Positions 25,410-34,100 of a stretch of 64,000 nucleotides of DNA are shown in pieces. Numbering within the stretch: the first letter of the stretch is position 1; each line of letters begins with the position of its first letter. Origin of the DNA: Kibdelosporangium sp. MJ126-NF4. GTDB lineage: Bacteria > Actinomycetota > Actinomycetes > Mycobacteriales > Pseudonocardiaceae. A model generated the notes under the pieces. That model saw only the letters and a list, made by a program, of their open reading frames with translations. It did no database searches and was not told the origin of the DNA. The stretch is from contig NZ_CDME01000012.1 of NCBI RefSeq assembly GCF_000826545.1, positions 62,001 to 126,000 on the forward strand, given 5' to 3'. A program made the position numbers and the translations under genes.

Positions 25410-25418
25410 CCAAGTCCG

Positions 25419-26312
25419 TCAGTCGATGTCCAGCACGGCCTTGCCGGTGACCTGGCGGTCGAACAGCGCGGCGGCGGCCTCGTCGAACCGCGTCCACGAG
25501 CCGCGCCAGCCGATGTCGACTGTGAGCTTGCCGTCCGCGACCAGCTTGAGCAGGTAGGCGAGGTCCGGCCCGTAGCCGTTGCCCGCGTCGAACGAGACCA
25601 GTGACTTCGCCGGGGCGACCGTGGCATACGGCTGGAACACCGCGGGCTGCATCGACGTCCAGCCGATGCTCTGCAGCACGCCGCCGGTCCTGACCAGCTC
25701 CCACGCCCGCACCAGCGTCGGGCCGCCGATGTTCTCCAGCACGATGTCGACCGGTTTGACGTCGTCCAGATCCGCGACGACCTCGTGGGCGCCGAGTTCG
25801 GCGAGCCCGCCACCACGCCTGGCCAGCGCGACGACCTCGGCGCCTTCCAGCGCCGCGAGCTGGATGGCGTAGCGGCCCACGCCACCGGACGCACCGGTGA
25901 TCAGCACCCGCTTGCCGGTGAGCTCACCGGATCGCCGCAGCGCGCGCAGGGCGGTGACTCCGGCGATCGGCAGCGCGGAGGCGACAGCCAGGTCCACGCC
26001 GTCCGGAACGACCGCCAACTCCTGCACCGAGACGGCCCGCTTCTCGGCCCATGCCCCGTCGCTCCCGAAGGTCAGGACGTTCACCCCGATGGCTGGGCCG
26101 GTGCCGTCGGCAGCGGCCTGCACGACAACGCCCGCTGCGTCCCAGCCCATCACCTTGCCGGGGGCCTCCGTCGCCGAGAAACCGACGTCCCCGTGGTTCA
26201 GCGACGAGTTCCGTACCTCGACGATCACCTGATCGGGTGCCGCCACCGGGTCGGGCGCCTCCCGCAACCGCAGCCCGGACTTCGTGTCCGGGGTCGTGAC
26301 CAGGGCGCGCAT
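25419..26312 (-). CDS. zinc-free MDR-family oxidoreductase
   Basis: A quinone-oxidoreductase-like medium-chain reductase (297 aa). The nucleotide motif is ITGASGGVGRYAIQLAALEGAEVVALAR. The N-terminal domain has SSLNHGD at the substrate entrance and no structural-zinc cysteines. The early RDL/AxxN segments are short, so the protein is smaller than typical members. ATG at 26312 has GGAGG 5 nt upstream, so the longer frame to 26357 is rejected. It is convergent with the sigma factor, with 9 bp between stops. Confidence 0.87.
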   Translation of the reverse strand: MRALVTTPDTKSGLRLREAPDPVAAPDQVIVEVRNSSLNHGDVGFSATEAPGKVMGWDAAGVVVQAAADGTGPAIGVNVLTFGSDGAWAEKRAVSVQELAVVPDGVDLAVASALPIAGVTALRALRRSGELTGKRVLITGASGGVGRYAIQLAALEGAEVVALARRGGGLAELGAHEVVADLDDVKPVDIVLENIGGPTLVRAWELVRTGGVLQSIGWTSMQPAVFQPYATVAPAKSLVSFDAGNGYGPDLAYLLKLVADGKLTVDIGWRGSWTRFDEAAAALFDRQVTGKAVLDID

Positions 26313-26427
26313 CAGAGCCTCCACAAGCATCGTGAACTGGGCCAACAGGTCGCTCAACCAGATGGTGTACAGGGGTATTCCGGTGATCTTGGGACACCCG
26401 TGAACAGTCTCTTGTAGACAGCCGGAC

Positions 26428-26443
26428 TACGCAGATTTGCGTA
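26428..26443. promoter_or_regulatory. inverted repeat upstream of the membrane/ABC operon
   Basis: TACGCA, four bases, TGCGTA: a perfect 6-bp inverted repeat 60 nt before the first operon gene. It is a possible operator. No regulator is identified. Confidence 0.35.
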
Positions 26444-26502
26444 CGAAGAGATCCGCGCCAGCGCGGACGCTCCCACCGCGCCGTCCGGCAACCATTTCAT
26501 CC

Positions 26503-27054
26503 ATGAAACCGGACATGTTGACCCCGCCGCGCACCCCGCCCGCGGCGCTGCCCAGAACAAGGCGGCCCAGGACAATCCGGCTGGGAGCCATCCCGCGGAA
26601 GGTGTGGCTGATCGTCCACATCGCCGCGGCGGGCGCATGGCTGGGGATGGACCTCGTGCTGGGCGTCCTGGTCGTCACCGCGCTGGTGGCGACTGACCCG
26701 CAGACCGTCTCGGTCGCGTTGCAGGCCGTCGAACTGTTCGCGGTGTGGCCGGTGGCCATCGCCGGGGTGGTGTGTCTGGCCAGCGGGATCGTGCTGGGTC
26801 TCGGCACGAAGTACGGCCTGGTCAGGTACTGGTGGGTGTTCGTCAAGCTGGTGATGAACATCGTCCTGCTCGTGCTGGTCGTCGTCGTACTGCCGCCTGG
26901 CGTGCGAGAAGCCGCCGAGATCGGCCGGGCACTGACCGGGGACGTGCCGAGCGGCATGCTCTTCCCGCCGGTCGTGTCCACCGCCGCCGTGCTTTTCGCC
27001 ACCGTCATCTCCGTGCTCAAGCCGTGGGGACGGCTCAGGAAGGACACACCATGA
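26503..27054 (+). CDS. membrane protein of the ABC exporter operon
   Basis: A 183-residue integral membrane protein with a Pro/Arg-rich cytoplasmic N-terminus and four helices (about 33-58, 70-95, 105-128, 150-172). It resembles small DUF2269-type membrane proteins and has no catalytic motif. The start is uncertain (ATG at 26503 has a weak ribosome site, ATG at 26515 is possible). The stop overlaps the ATPase start (ATGA), so it belongs to the exporter operon. Confidence 0.75.
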   Translation: MKPDMLTPPRTPPAALPRTRRPRTIRLGAIPRKVWLIVHIAAAGAWLGMDLVLGVLVVTALVATDPQTVSVALQAVELFAVWPVAIAGVVCLASGIVLGLGTKYGLVRYWWVFVKLVMNIVLLVLVVVVLPPGVREAAEIGRALTGDVPSGMLFPPVVSTAAVLFATVISVLKPWGRLRKDTP

Positions 27055-27947
27055 ACCCTGTCGAAACGACCACGCTGACCAAGAACTTCGGCGACACGGC
27101 TGCGGTCAAGGACGTGAGCCTGACCGTGCGCCCAGGCGAGGTCTACGGATTCCTCGGCCCGAACGGCGCAGGCAAGACAACGACGTTGCGGATGCTGCTC
27201 GGCCTGATCCGGCCGACCTCGGGCGGTGTCCGACTACTCGGCAAGCCACCAGGACCCGGGTATCTGGACCGGGTGGGTGCGCTGATCGAAGGGCCCGCGT
27301 TCTACCCGTACCTGTCCGGCCGCAAGAACCTCACGGTGCTCGCGGACCACGCGGGAGTCGTGCGTTCCCGGGTGGACGCGGTGCTCGGCACCGTGGGGCT
27401 GACCGGCCGCGCAGGCGACAAGTACTCGACCTACTCGTTGGGCATGAAACAGCGTCTCGGCCTGGCGGCGGCTCTGCTGAAGGAGCCTGAGCTGCTGATC
27501 CTCGACGAGCCGACCAACGGGCTCGACCCGGCCGGGATGGCCGACATGCGCGTGACCATCCGCGATCTGGCCGCCAACGGCTGCACGGTGCTGCTGTCGA
27601 GCCACCTGCTGGCCGAGGTCGAGCAGATCTGCGACCGGGTCGGCGTGATCACCCGCGGCGAGCTCGTCGCGGAGACGACCGTGGCCGAGCTGCGGGCGGG
27701 CGGGACGCTGCGGGTCGTGGCGCAGCCGTTCGACCAGGCGCGGACCGTGCTCACGACGCTGCTGGGGCACCAGCGGGTGGTGGTCGAGGACCGCGTCTTC
27801 GACCTGGAGGTCGAGCCGGACCAGGCGGCGAAGGTCAATTCCGAGCTGGTCGGCGCCGGACTCGCGGTCAGCGAGGTCCGCTGGCGCGAACCCGACCTCG
27901 AACGGGCGTTCCTCGAACTGACGGGAGGCGGCAACGATGTTCACTGA
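27051..27947 (+). CDS. ABC transporter ATP-binding protein
   Basis: The nucleotide-binding subunit of an ABC-2 type exporter, 298 residues. Walker A is GPNGAGKTTT (about residue 37), the Q-loop region is short, the signature is YSLGMKQR, Walker B is LLILDEPTNGLDPAG and the switch is SSHLLAEVEQICDR. The C-terminal about 75 residues form the extra domain typical of drug-exporting ATPases. It overlaps the upstream membrane gene and the downstream permease gene (27937). Confidence 0.95.
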   Translation: MNPVETTTLTKNFGDTAAVKDVSLTVRPGEVYGFLGPNGAGKTTTLRMLLGLIRPTSGGVRLLGKPPGPGYLDRVGALIEGPAFYPYLSGRKNLTVLADHAGVVRSRVDAVLGTVGLTGRAGDKYSTYSLGMKQRLGLAAALLKEPELLILDEPTNGLDPAGMADMRVTIRDLAANGCTVLLSSHLLAEVEQICDRVGVITRGELVAETTVAELRAGGTLRVVAQPFDQARTVLTTLLGHQRVVVEDRVFDLEVEPDQAAKVNSELVGAGLAVSEVRWREPDLERAFLELTGGGNDVH

Positions 27948-28755
27948 CATCAGGGCCGAGATCACCAAGCAGGTCCAGCGTCCGGCGATGTGGCTGCTGC
28001 TGGGCATCGCGGTGCTGCAGACGCTCACGTTCGCCTACGTGATCCCCTACGCCGGGTACACCGGCACGACGTCCGGCCCGGTCAGCCGCGGGCTCGCGGC
28101 GATGCTGCCCGGCGAGTTCGTCTCCGGCGCGATCGGTGGACTGCCGCTGTTCGCCGGTGCGCTCGCGTTGATCTTCGGCGTGCTCGTCGTGGGCAGCGAG
28201 TACGGCTGGGAGACGTGGAAAACCGTGCTGTCCCAACGACCTTCACGGCTGCGGGCGTACTCGGCGAAGCTGGCGGTCGTGGCCGCGGGCGTGACCGTGC
28301 TCGTGGTGACGCTGCTGGTGTTCGCCGCGGCGGCCAGCGTCGTGATCGCCGCGCTCGCCGACCAGCCGCTGATCTGGCCGTCCGTTGTGGACGTCCTGAC
28401 CGGGTTCGGCGCGGGCTGGCTGGTGACGATGATGTGGGGCGCGCTCGGCGTGCTGCTCGGCATCGTGTTCCGCGGTGTCGCCCTGCCGATCGGCCTTGGC
28501 CTGGTGTGGATGCTCGCGGTGCAGAACCTGCTGTCCGCGATCGCGGCACCGCTGTTGACCTGGGTGAACGACGTGCAGAAGGGCCTGCCTGGGCCGAACG
28601 CGGGCGCGCTGGTGGCCTCGCTGATCGGTGACGTGCCCGTACCGGGAGTCGAGGCGATCGTCGGCGGCACGCACGCCACCGTGGTCATCGTCGGCTACCT
28701 GCTGGCATTCTCCGTACTGGGCGGCTGGCTGCTGCAGCGCCGCGACATCAAGTAG
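27937..28755 (+). CDS. ABC-2 type permease
   Basis: The membrane subunit (272 aa) partnering the ATPase, with six predicted helices and the ABC-2 features EITKQVQRPAMWLLL at the N-terminus and VVGSEYGWETWKTVLSQRPSR, the conserved E-x-x-x-T-W region in the cytosolic loop. The ATG at 27937 lies 11 bp inside the ATPase gene, so they are coupled. The pump probably removes a peptide, lipid or drug sensed by the two-component system downstream. Confidence 0.9.
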   Translation: MFTDIRAEITKQVQRPAMWLLLGIAVLQTLTFAYVIPYAGYTGTTSGPVSRGLAAMLPGEFVSGAIGGLPLFAGALALIFGVLVVGSEYGWETWKTVLSQRPSRLRAYSAKLAVVAAGVTVLVVTLLVFAAAASVVIAALADQPLIWPSVVDVLTGFGAGWLVTMMWGALGVLLGIVFRGVALPIGLGLVWMLAVQNLLSAIAAPLLTWVNDVQKGLPGPNAGALVASLIGDVPVPGVEAIVGGTHATVVIVGYLLAFSVLGGWLLQRRDIK

Positions 28756-28767
28756 ACCGGAGCTGGT

Positions 28768-29847
28768 ATGAAGATCGGCGACATCGCGCTGGCGGTCGTG
28801 CTCGCGGCCGCCAGCGCGGTCGCAGCTGCCGGGCTGAACCAGATGAGCGCCGTGGACCGGCCGGTCGACGTGTTCTGCCTGGTGCTCGCGGCCGGGGCCG
28901 GGCTGGCATTGGCCACCCGACGCGTGCACCCGATCCCGACGCTGGCCGCGAACACCACCCTGTTGAGCATCTACCTGTGGATGGGGTACCCGTACGGGCC
29001 GATCATGTTCACCTTCTCGGTGGCCATGTATTCCATCGGCCGGTATCTGCAGCTGAAACCGGCGGTGATCACGACCGTGGCCGCGTTGCCGATCCTGGCG
29101 GCGCACCTGTTCGTCAACCCGGCATCGGCGGAAGGCGCGTACGGGCTGATCCCGGTGACCGGTTTCGCGGTGGTGCCGCTGGCCATCGGCGTGATCGTGC
29201 GCGTCAACCGCGAGTCGGTCGAACGGGCACGGGCCGAGATGATCAGGGAACGCGTCTCCGACGAACGGCTGCGCGTGGCGCAGGAGGTGCACGACGTCGT
29301 AGGCCACGGCCTCGCGGCGATCAAGATGCAGGCCGACATCGCGCTGCACCTGCTGGACCGGAAACCAGACCAGGCCGAGATCGCACTGCGGGCGATCAGC
29401 GAGACCAGCACGGAGGCGTTGGACGAACTGCGCGCCACCCTGACCGTGGTGCGCGGCCGCGCCCCGGCACCCGGGCTGGGCCTGCTGGCCGACCTGACCG
29501 CCCGGATGAACCACGCCGGGGTAGAAGTCCAGGTGGACGTGGTGGGCACAGAACGGAGCCTGCCCGCGGCGGTGGACCTGGCCGGGTATCGCGTCGTGCA
29601 GGAGTCACTGACGAACGTGCTCAAACACGGCCCGGTCAAGCGGGCCGCGGTCAAGGTCGGCTACGAGGACGACGCCGTGCACATCGCGGTGTCCAACCCG
29701 GCCGAGGAGTCCTCGGCCGGTGACGGGTTCGGGATTCCCGGCATGCGTGAGAGAGTCACCGCGCTGGGCGGGCAGTTCACCGCCGGGCCGACCGGCGACG
29801 GCCGGTTCGAGGTGCGGGCCGCGATACCAACTCAGGGGGACGCATGA
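28768..29847 (+). CDS. NarL/DesK-type sensor histidine kinase
   Basis: A membrane sensor kinase (359 aa). Five or six N-terminal helices fill residues 1-145. The HisKA_3 dimerisation domain has the phospho-acceptor in AQEVHDVVGHGLAAIKMQ (about residue 176). The ATPase part shows VVQESLTNVLKHG (N box) and GFGIPGMRERVTALGG (G box). There is little extracellular loop, so the signal is probably sensed within the membrane. The ribosome site GGAG precedes ATG at 28768. The stop overlaps the response regulator start. Confidence 0.93.
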   Translation: MKIGDIALAVVLAAASAVAAAGLNQMSAVDRPVDVFCLVLAAGAGLALATRRVHPIPTLAANTTLLSIYLWMGYPYGPIMFTFSVAMYSIGRYLQLKPAVITTVAALPILAAHLFVNPASAEGAYGLIPVTGFAVVPLAIGVIVRVNRESVERARAEMIRERVSDERLRVAQEVHDVVGHGLAAIKMQADIALHLLDRKPDQAEIALRAISETSTEALDELRATLTVVRGRAPAPGLGLLADLTARMNHAGVEVQVDVVGTERSLPAAVDLAGYRVVQESLTNVLKHGPVKRAAVKVGYEDDAVHIAVSNPAEESSAGDGFGIPGMRERVTALGGQFTAGPTGDGRFEVRAAIPTQGDA

Positions 29848-30494
29848 TCCGGGTGCTGATCGTCGACGACCAGGACCTGATCCGGTTCGGCCTGCGCACA
29901 CTGCTGGAGAACGAGGACGGCCTCGAGTACGCGGGCGAGGCGGCGGACGGCCTCGCCGCGGTGGCCAGAGCGAAGGAGCTGCGGCCCGACGTGGTGCTGA
30001 TGGACATCCGGATGCCGGGCATCGACGGGATCGAGGCCACCCGCCGGATCGTCGCGGCACCGGAACTGGAGCACACCAGGATCATCGTGCTGACCACGTT
30101 CGAGCTCGACGAGTACGTCTTCGACGCGTTGCGGCACGGCGCAAGCGGTTTCCTGCTCAAGGACACCAAACCGGACCAGCTGCTGTCGGCGATCAAGCTC
30201 GTCGCGGGTGGTGGCGCGCTGCTGTCGCCGTCGGTGACCCGCCGGGTGATCAGCGAGTTCGCCTCCGGCCCGTCGCGGACGGTGAAACCCCATCCGCAGC
30301 TGGGCGCGCTGACCCAGCGTGAGCTGGAGATCGTCGGGCTGGTCGGCCTGGGACTGACCAACGACGAGATCGCCGTGCGACTCGTGGTCAGCCCGGCGAC
30401 CGCGCGCACCCACGTCAGCCGCGCCATGATCAAGCTGGGCGCCCGTGACCGCGCCCAGCTCGTCGTGTTCGCCTACCAGTCCGGTCTCACCTGA
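29844..30494 (+). CDS. NarL/LuxR-type response regulator
   Basis: The cognate regulator (216 aa). The receiver domain has VDDQ, the phospho-acceptor Asp in VVLMDIRMPG (about residue 53) and the switch Lys in LLKDTKP. The LuxR-type HTH is LTQRELEIVGLVGLGLTNDEIAVRLVVSPATARTHVSRAMIKLGARDRAQLV. It probably controls its own ABC operon. It ends 8 bp inside the convergent epoxide hydrolase gene. Confidence 0.94.
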   Translation: MIRVLIVDDQDLIRFGLRTLLENEDGLEYAGEAADGLAAVARAKELRPDVVLMDIRMPGIDGIEATRRIVAAPELEHTRIIVLTTFELDEYVFDALRHGASGFLLKDTKPDQLLSAIKLVAGGGALLSPSVTRRVISEFASGPSRTVKPHPQLGALTQRELEIVGLVGLGLTNDEIAVRLVVSPATARTHVSRAMIKLGARDRAQLVVFAYQSGLT

Positions 30495-31608
30495 GTCCGG
30501 CGAAGAACTCCCGGATGTCCCCGGCCAGGATCTCCGGCTCCTCCACGGCCGCGAAGTGCCCGCCGCGGTCGACGTCGGTCCACCGCGCGATCGTGTGCTC
30601 GGCTTCGAGGTAGCGCCGGACGCCCGCGTCGTGCGCGAACACGATCATCGCGGTCGGCACGCCTGAGTTCCGCGCGACCTCGCCCCACGAGGTGTCCTGG
30701 GCGTAGCCGACGTACGCCGCCGATCCGGCTGTCCCGGTGAGCCAGTAGATCATCACGTTGGTCAGCAGCCAGTCCCGGTCGACGATCTTGTCCGGGTCGA
30801 GGTCACGCGGGTGCGTCCACTCGCGGAACTTGTCCATGATCCACGAGAGTTGGCCGACCGGGGAGTCGACGAGGCCGTAGGCCAGCGTCTGCGGGCGCGT
30901 CGACTGGATCGCGATGTAGCCCATCTCCTCGCGCAGGAACGCCTCGGTCCGGTTGAGCCGGTCACGCTCCAGGTCGGTCAGCGTCGCCCATTCGTCCTCG
31001 GGGATCGGGAACTGCGGGATCGTCATGGGGCCGTTGAGGTGCACGCCGAGCACGCGGTCCGGCGCGACCCGGGCCACCTCGGGACTCACCGCCCCGCCGA
31101 TGTCGCCGCCCTGCACCCCGAACTTCTCGTAGCCGAGGCGATCCATCAGCGTCACCCAGGCGCGGGCGATCCGGTTCGTGTCCCAGCCGGAGTCACTGGT
31201 CGGGCCGGAGAACCCGAAGCCGGGCAGTGCCGGGATGACCAGGTGGAACTCGTCGGTCAGCAGCGGGATCACGCCGAGGAACTCCGCGACCGAGCCCGGC
31301 CAGCCGTGCGTGAGCAGCAGCGGCGTCGCGTTCTCGGCTGTCGACCGGACGTGCAGGAAGTGGATCCGCTGGCCGTCGATCGTGGTGGTGAACTGCGGGT
31401 ACGCGTTCAGCTTCGCCTCAGCGTCACGCCAGGAGTACTCGGTGCGCCAGTACTCCACCAGGTCACGCAGCCACGAGACGGGCACGCCGGTGTCCCATGA
31501 GTCGCCGGGCAGCGCGGCGGGCCAGACGGTGTTCGCCAGCCGTGACCGCAGGTCGTCCAGGCGCTGCTGGGGGATCTCGATGCGGAACTGGGTGATCTCT
31601 TCGCTCAT
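30487..31608 (-). CDS. epoxide hydrolase (EHN-domain type)
   Basis: An alpha/beta hydrolase (373 aa) opening epoxides to diols, with the N-terminal EHN lid domain (TQFRIEIPQQRLDDLRSRLANTVWP). Oxyanion motif THGWPGS; nucleophile Asp in VQGGDIGG (about residue 180); catalytic His in GGHFAAVEEPE. The start is ATG at 31608, with CATAGT 12 nt upstream and no ribosome site. GTG at 31629 is an alternative. It is divergent from the WYL regulator with 52 bp between them, so that protein may control it. Confidence 0.92.
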   Translation of the reverse strand: MSEEITQFRIEIPQQRLDDLRSRLANTVWPAALPGDSWDTGVPVSWLRDLVEYWRTEYSWRDAEAKLNAYPQFTTTIDGQRIHFLHVRSTAENATPLLLTHGWPGSVAEFLGVIPLLTDEFHLVIPALPGFGFSGPTSDSGWDTNRIARAWVTLMDRLGYEKFGVQGGDIGGAVSPEVARVAPDRVLGVHLNGPMTIPQFPIPEDEWATLTDLERDRLNRTEAFLREEMGYIAIQSTRPQTLAYGLVDSPVGQLSWIMDKFREWTHPRDLDPDKIVDRDWLLTNVMIYWLTGTAGSAAYVGYAQDTSWGEVARNSGVPTAMIVFAHDAGVRRYLEAEHTIARWTDVDRGGHFAAVEEPEILAGDIREFFAGLR

Positions 31609-31660
31609 GGGAACCACACTATGAGCCACCTAGGGCAGATTCGGTCCTAAGCTGAAAGTC

Positions 31661-32596
31661 ATGCGGTTGCTTCGGTTGTTGTCCCTGCTCCAGACCTCGC
31701 GCGACTGGAGCGGCGCGGATCTGGCGCAACGCCTCGAAGTGGACGCGCGGACCGTGCGCAGGGACATCGAGAAACTCCGTGACCTGGGCTATCCGGTGAA
31801 CGCGACCCCTGGCCTTGCCGGATACCGGCTGGGCGCCGGTGCGAATCTCCCGCCGCTGCTGCTCGACGACGAGGAGGCGATCGCGGTGGCGGTCGGGCTG
31901 CGCACCGCGGCGAGCGGCACGATCGCGGGCATCGAGGAGAGTTCGCTGCGGGCGCTGGCCAAGCTGGAGCAGGTGCTGCCGTCGCGGCTGCGGCATCGGG
32001 TGAACCTTGTGCACTCGGTCACCGAGACCTTGCCGTCGGGCGGGCCGACCGTCAGCCCGGACACCCTGACCGCGATCGCGACGGCCTGCCGCGCCCACGA
32101 GGTCCTTCGGTTCGACTACGAGTCCCACGACGGCTCGCTGTCCACGCGCAGGACCGAACCGCACCGGGTCGTCCACACGGGACGGCGGTGGTACCTGGTC
32201 GGCTGGGACATCGACCGCGCCGACTGGCGGACCTACCGCGTGGACCGGCTGCGACCGAAGATCCCGACCGGCCCGCGTTTCACACCGAGGGAGGTACCGG
32301 AACTGGCCGGATACGTCTCACGCGGAGTGTCCACATCGGCCTACCGGTACCACGCGAGGATCGCGCTGGGCGTGTCCGCCGAGGTCGCGGCGCAGCGGAT
32401 TCCCCCGACGACAGGCATGCTCGAAGCGGTGGATGAGCACACGTGCCTGCTGCACACCGGATCCCACTCGCTCGACGAGATCGTCCTCTACGTCGGACTG
32501 TTCGATTTCCCTTTCACCGTCGAGGAACCACCCGAGCTCGTGGCCAGGGTCCGGCAGCTCGCCGAGCGGTTCGCTCAGGCCAGCGACTCCCGGTAG
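31661..32596 (+). CDS. WYL-domain transcriptional regulator
   Basis: A ligand-responsive regulator (311 aa). The N-terminal HTH_11/DeoR-like winged helix is LLRLLSLLQTSRDWSGADLAQRLEVDARTVRRDIEKLRDLGYPV, and the WYL domain is in the middle (LRFDYES..RRTEPHRVVHTGRRWYLVGWD), with the C-terminal WCX extension. It probably represses or activates the divergent epoxide hydrolase gene and itself. The ligand is unknown. It overlaps the convergent MarR gene by 22 bp. Confidence 0.92.
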   Translation: MRLLRLLSLLQTSRDWSGADLAQRLEVDARTVRRDIEKLRDLGYPVNATPGLAGYRLGAGANLPPLLLDDEEAIAVAVGLRTAASGTIAGIEESSLRALAKLEQVLPSRLRHRVNLVHSVTETLPSGGPTVSPDTLTAIATACRAHEVLRFDYESHDGSLSTRRTEPHRVVHTGRRWYLVGWDIDRADWRTYRVDRLRPKIPTGPRFTPREVPELAGYVSRGVSTSAYRYHARIALGVSAEVAAQRIPPTTGMLEAVDEHTCLLHTGSHSLDEIVLYVGLFDFPFTVEEPPELVARVRQLAERFAQASDSR

Positions 32597-33015
32597 ACGT
32601 TCACCGACGACGCCAGCCGGTCCAGTTCGGCACGTGTCCGGGTGATGCCCTCGGCGTCCAGGCCCATGGCCTCGCCGATGATGTCCGGAATGCGTTCGGC
32701 CTTCTCGCGCAGCGCCCGGCCGCTCTCGGTCAGCGCTGCCCGGACCGAACGCTCGTCGTCGGTCTGCCGGACACGCTCGACGTACCCCATCGCCGCCAGG
32801 CGTTTGAGCAAGGGCGACAAGGTGCCCGAGTCGAGACTCAGCTCGGCGCCGATCTCCTTGACCAGGCGGTTGTCCCGCTCCCACAGCGCGAGCATCACCA
32901 GGTACTGCGGATACGTCAGATCCAGGTCGTCGAGCAGCACGCGGTACAGCGCGGTCACCGCGCGGGACGCGGTGTAGAGCCCGAAGCACACCTGGTCATT
33001 GAGACGCAACGACAT
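32575..33015 (-). CDS. OhrR-like MarR regulator
   Basis: A winged-helix repressor of 146 residues resembling OhrR, the organic hydroperoxide sensor. The N-terminal Cys of LNDQVCFGLYTASRAV (about residue 10) is in the position of the peroxidatic Cys, followed by LDLTYPQYLVMLALWE. The wing is RQTDDERSVRAALTE. No ohr gene is adjacent. The divergent neighbour is an esterase-like hydrolase. A 26-bp perfect inverted repeat lies in the shared promoter. The start is ATG at 33015 or GTG at 33033. Neither has a well-spaced ribosome site. Confidence 0.87.
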   Translation of the reverse strand: MSLRLNDQVCFGLYTASRAVTALYRVLLDDLDLTYPQYLVMLALWERDNRLVKEIGAELSLDSGTLSPLLKRLAAMGYVERVRQTDDERSVRAALTESGRALREKAERIPDIIGEAMGLDAEGITRTRAELDRLASSVNVYRESLA

Positions 33016-33077
33016 CCCCTCATTGTGACGCACAACCCGGTGACGAGCAACTCAAGTGCCCTGCATCTCATTTCGCA

Positions 33078-33103
33078 CAACTCAGTTGTGTACAACTGAG
33101 TTG
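33078..33103. promoter_or_regulatory. operator of the OhrR-like regulator
   Basis: Arms CAACTCAGTTGT and ACAACTGAGTTG are perfect reverse complements separated by GT. A half-site CAACTCAAG is found about 30 bp to the left (33049-33057). The position between the divergent regulator and hydrolase genes fits a MarR/OhrR operator controlling both. Confidence 0.75.
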
Positions 33104-33152
33104 CGGACTACCTTTCAGGTCTCCAGCCGCCCCTACCGAAGGAAAGAAAGAA

Positions 33153-34100
33153 ATGACCGCCAACCCGCGCGGAATCTCACTCGAACCGGCCGCCCAGGCC
33201 TTCATCGAGGCAACCGCCACCCCGCCCTTCCTCTTCGAACTTCCCGTCGCCGAAGGCCGCGCCGCAGTGGACGGCGTGCAGGACGGCCCGGTGGACCTGC
33301 CGCCCGCCGACGTCGAGACCTTCGCCGTCCCCGGTGGTTCGGAGATCCGGATCGTCCGGCCGCAGGGCGCGACCGGCACGCTGCCGGTCATCGTCTACAT
33401 CCACGGCGCCGGATGGGTGTTCGGTGACTTCCACACCCACGAACGCCTGGCGCGTGAGCTGGCTGTCGGCACCGGTGCCGCTGTGGTGTTCGTCGAGTAC
33501 GACCGGTCACCGGAGGTGCGCTACCCGGTCGCCGTCGAGCAGAGCTACGCGGCGGCCAAGTGGGTCGTCGAGCACGGCGCGGACAAGAACCTGGACGGCA
33601 CCCGGATCGCCGTCGCGGGCGACTCGGTCGGCGGGAACATGGCCGCGGTGCTCACGCTGCTGGCGAAGGAGCGCGGCGACGTGAGCTTCAAGCACCAGGT
33701 GCTGTTCTACCCGGTCACCGACGCCAACTTCGACACCGAGTCGTACAAGGAGTTCGCCGAGGGCTACTTCCTGCGCCGCGACGGCATGCAGTGGTTCTGG
33801 GACCAATACACCACCGACCCGGCGCAGCGCGCGGAGATCACCGCGTCGCCACTGCGGGCCACTCTGGAGCAGCTCGCCGACCTGCCGCCCGCGCTGGTCA
33901 TCACCGGCGAGGCCGACGTGCTGCGTGACGAGGGCGAGGCCTACGCGGTCAAACTCCGTCAGGCGGGCGTGCCGGTGACTGCTGTGCGCTACCAGGGCAT
34001 CGTGCACGACTTCGTGATGGTCAACGCGCTGCGCGAGACGCACGCCGCCGAGGCCGCGATCAGTCAGGCGATCGCTGTGCTGCGCAAGGCTCTCATCTGA
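33153..34100 (+). CDS. alpha/beta hydrolase, hormone-sensitive-lipase type
   Basis: A carboxylesterase-like hydrolase (315 aa). The oxyanion-hole motif HGAGWVFGD is at about residue 83 (HGGG-type), the nucleophile Ser is in GDSVGGNMAA, the Asp in ITGEADVLRDEGE and the His in GIVHDFVMVN. It likely hydrolyses short acyl or aryl esters. GGAAAGAAAG precedes the ATG. Divergent placement with the OhrR-like regulator suggests induction by oxidants or a reactive ligand. Confidence 0.92.
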   Translation: MTANPRGISLEPAAQAFIEATATPPFLFELPVAEGRAAVDGVQDGPVDLPPADVETFAVPGGSEIRIVRPQGATGTLPVIVYIHGAGWVFGDFHTHERLARELAVGTGAAVVFVEYDRSPEVRYPVAVEQSYAAAKWVVEHGADKNLDGTRIAVAGDSVGGNMAAVLTLLAKERGDVSFKHQVLFYPVTDANFDTESYKEFAEGYFLRRDGMQWFWDQYTTDPAQRAEITASPLRATLEQLADLPPALVITGEADVLRDEGEAYAVKLRQAGVPVTAVRYQGIVHDFVMVNALRETHAAEAAISQAIAVLRKALI

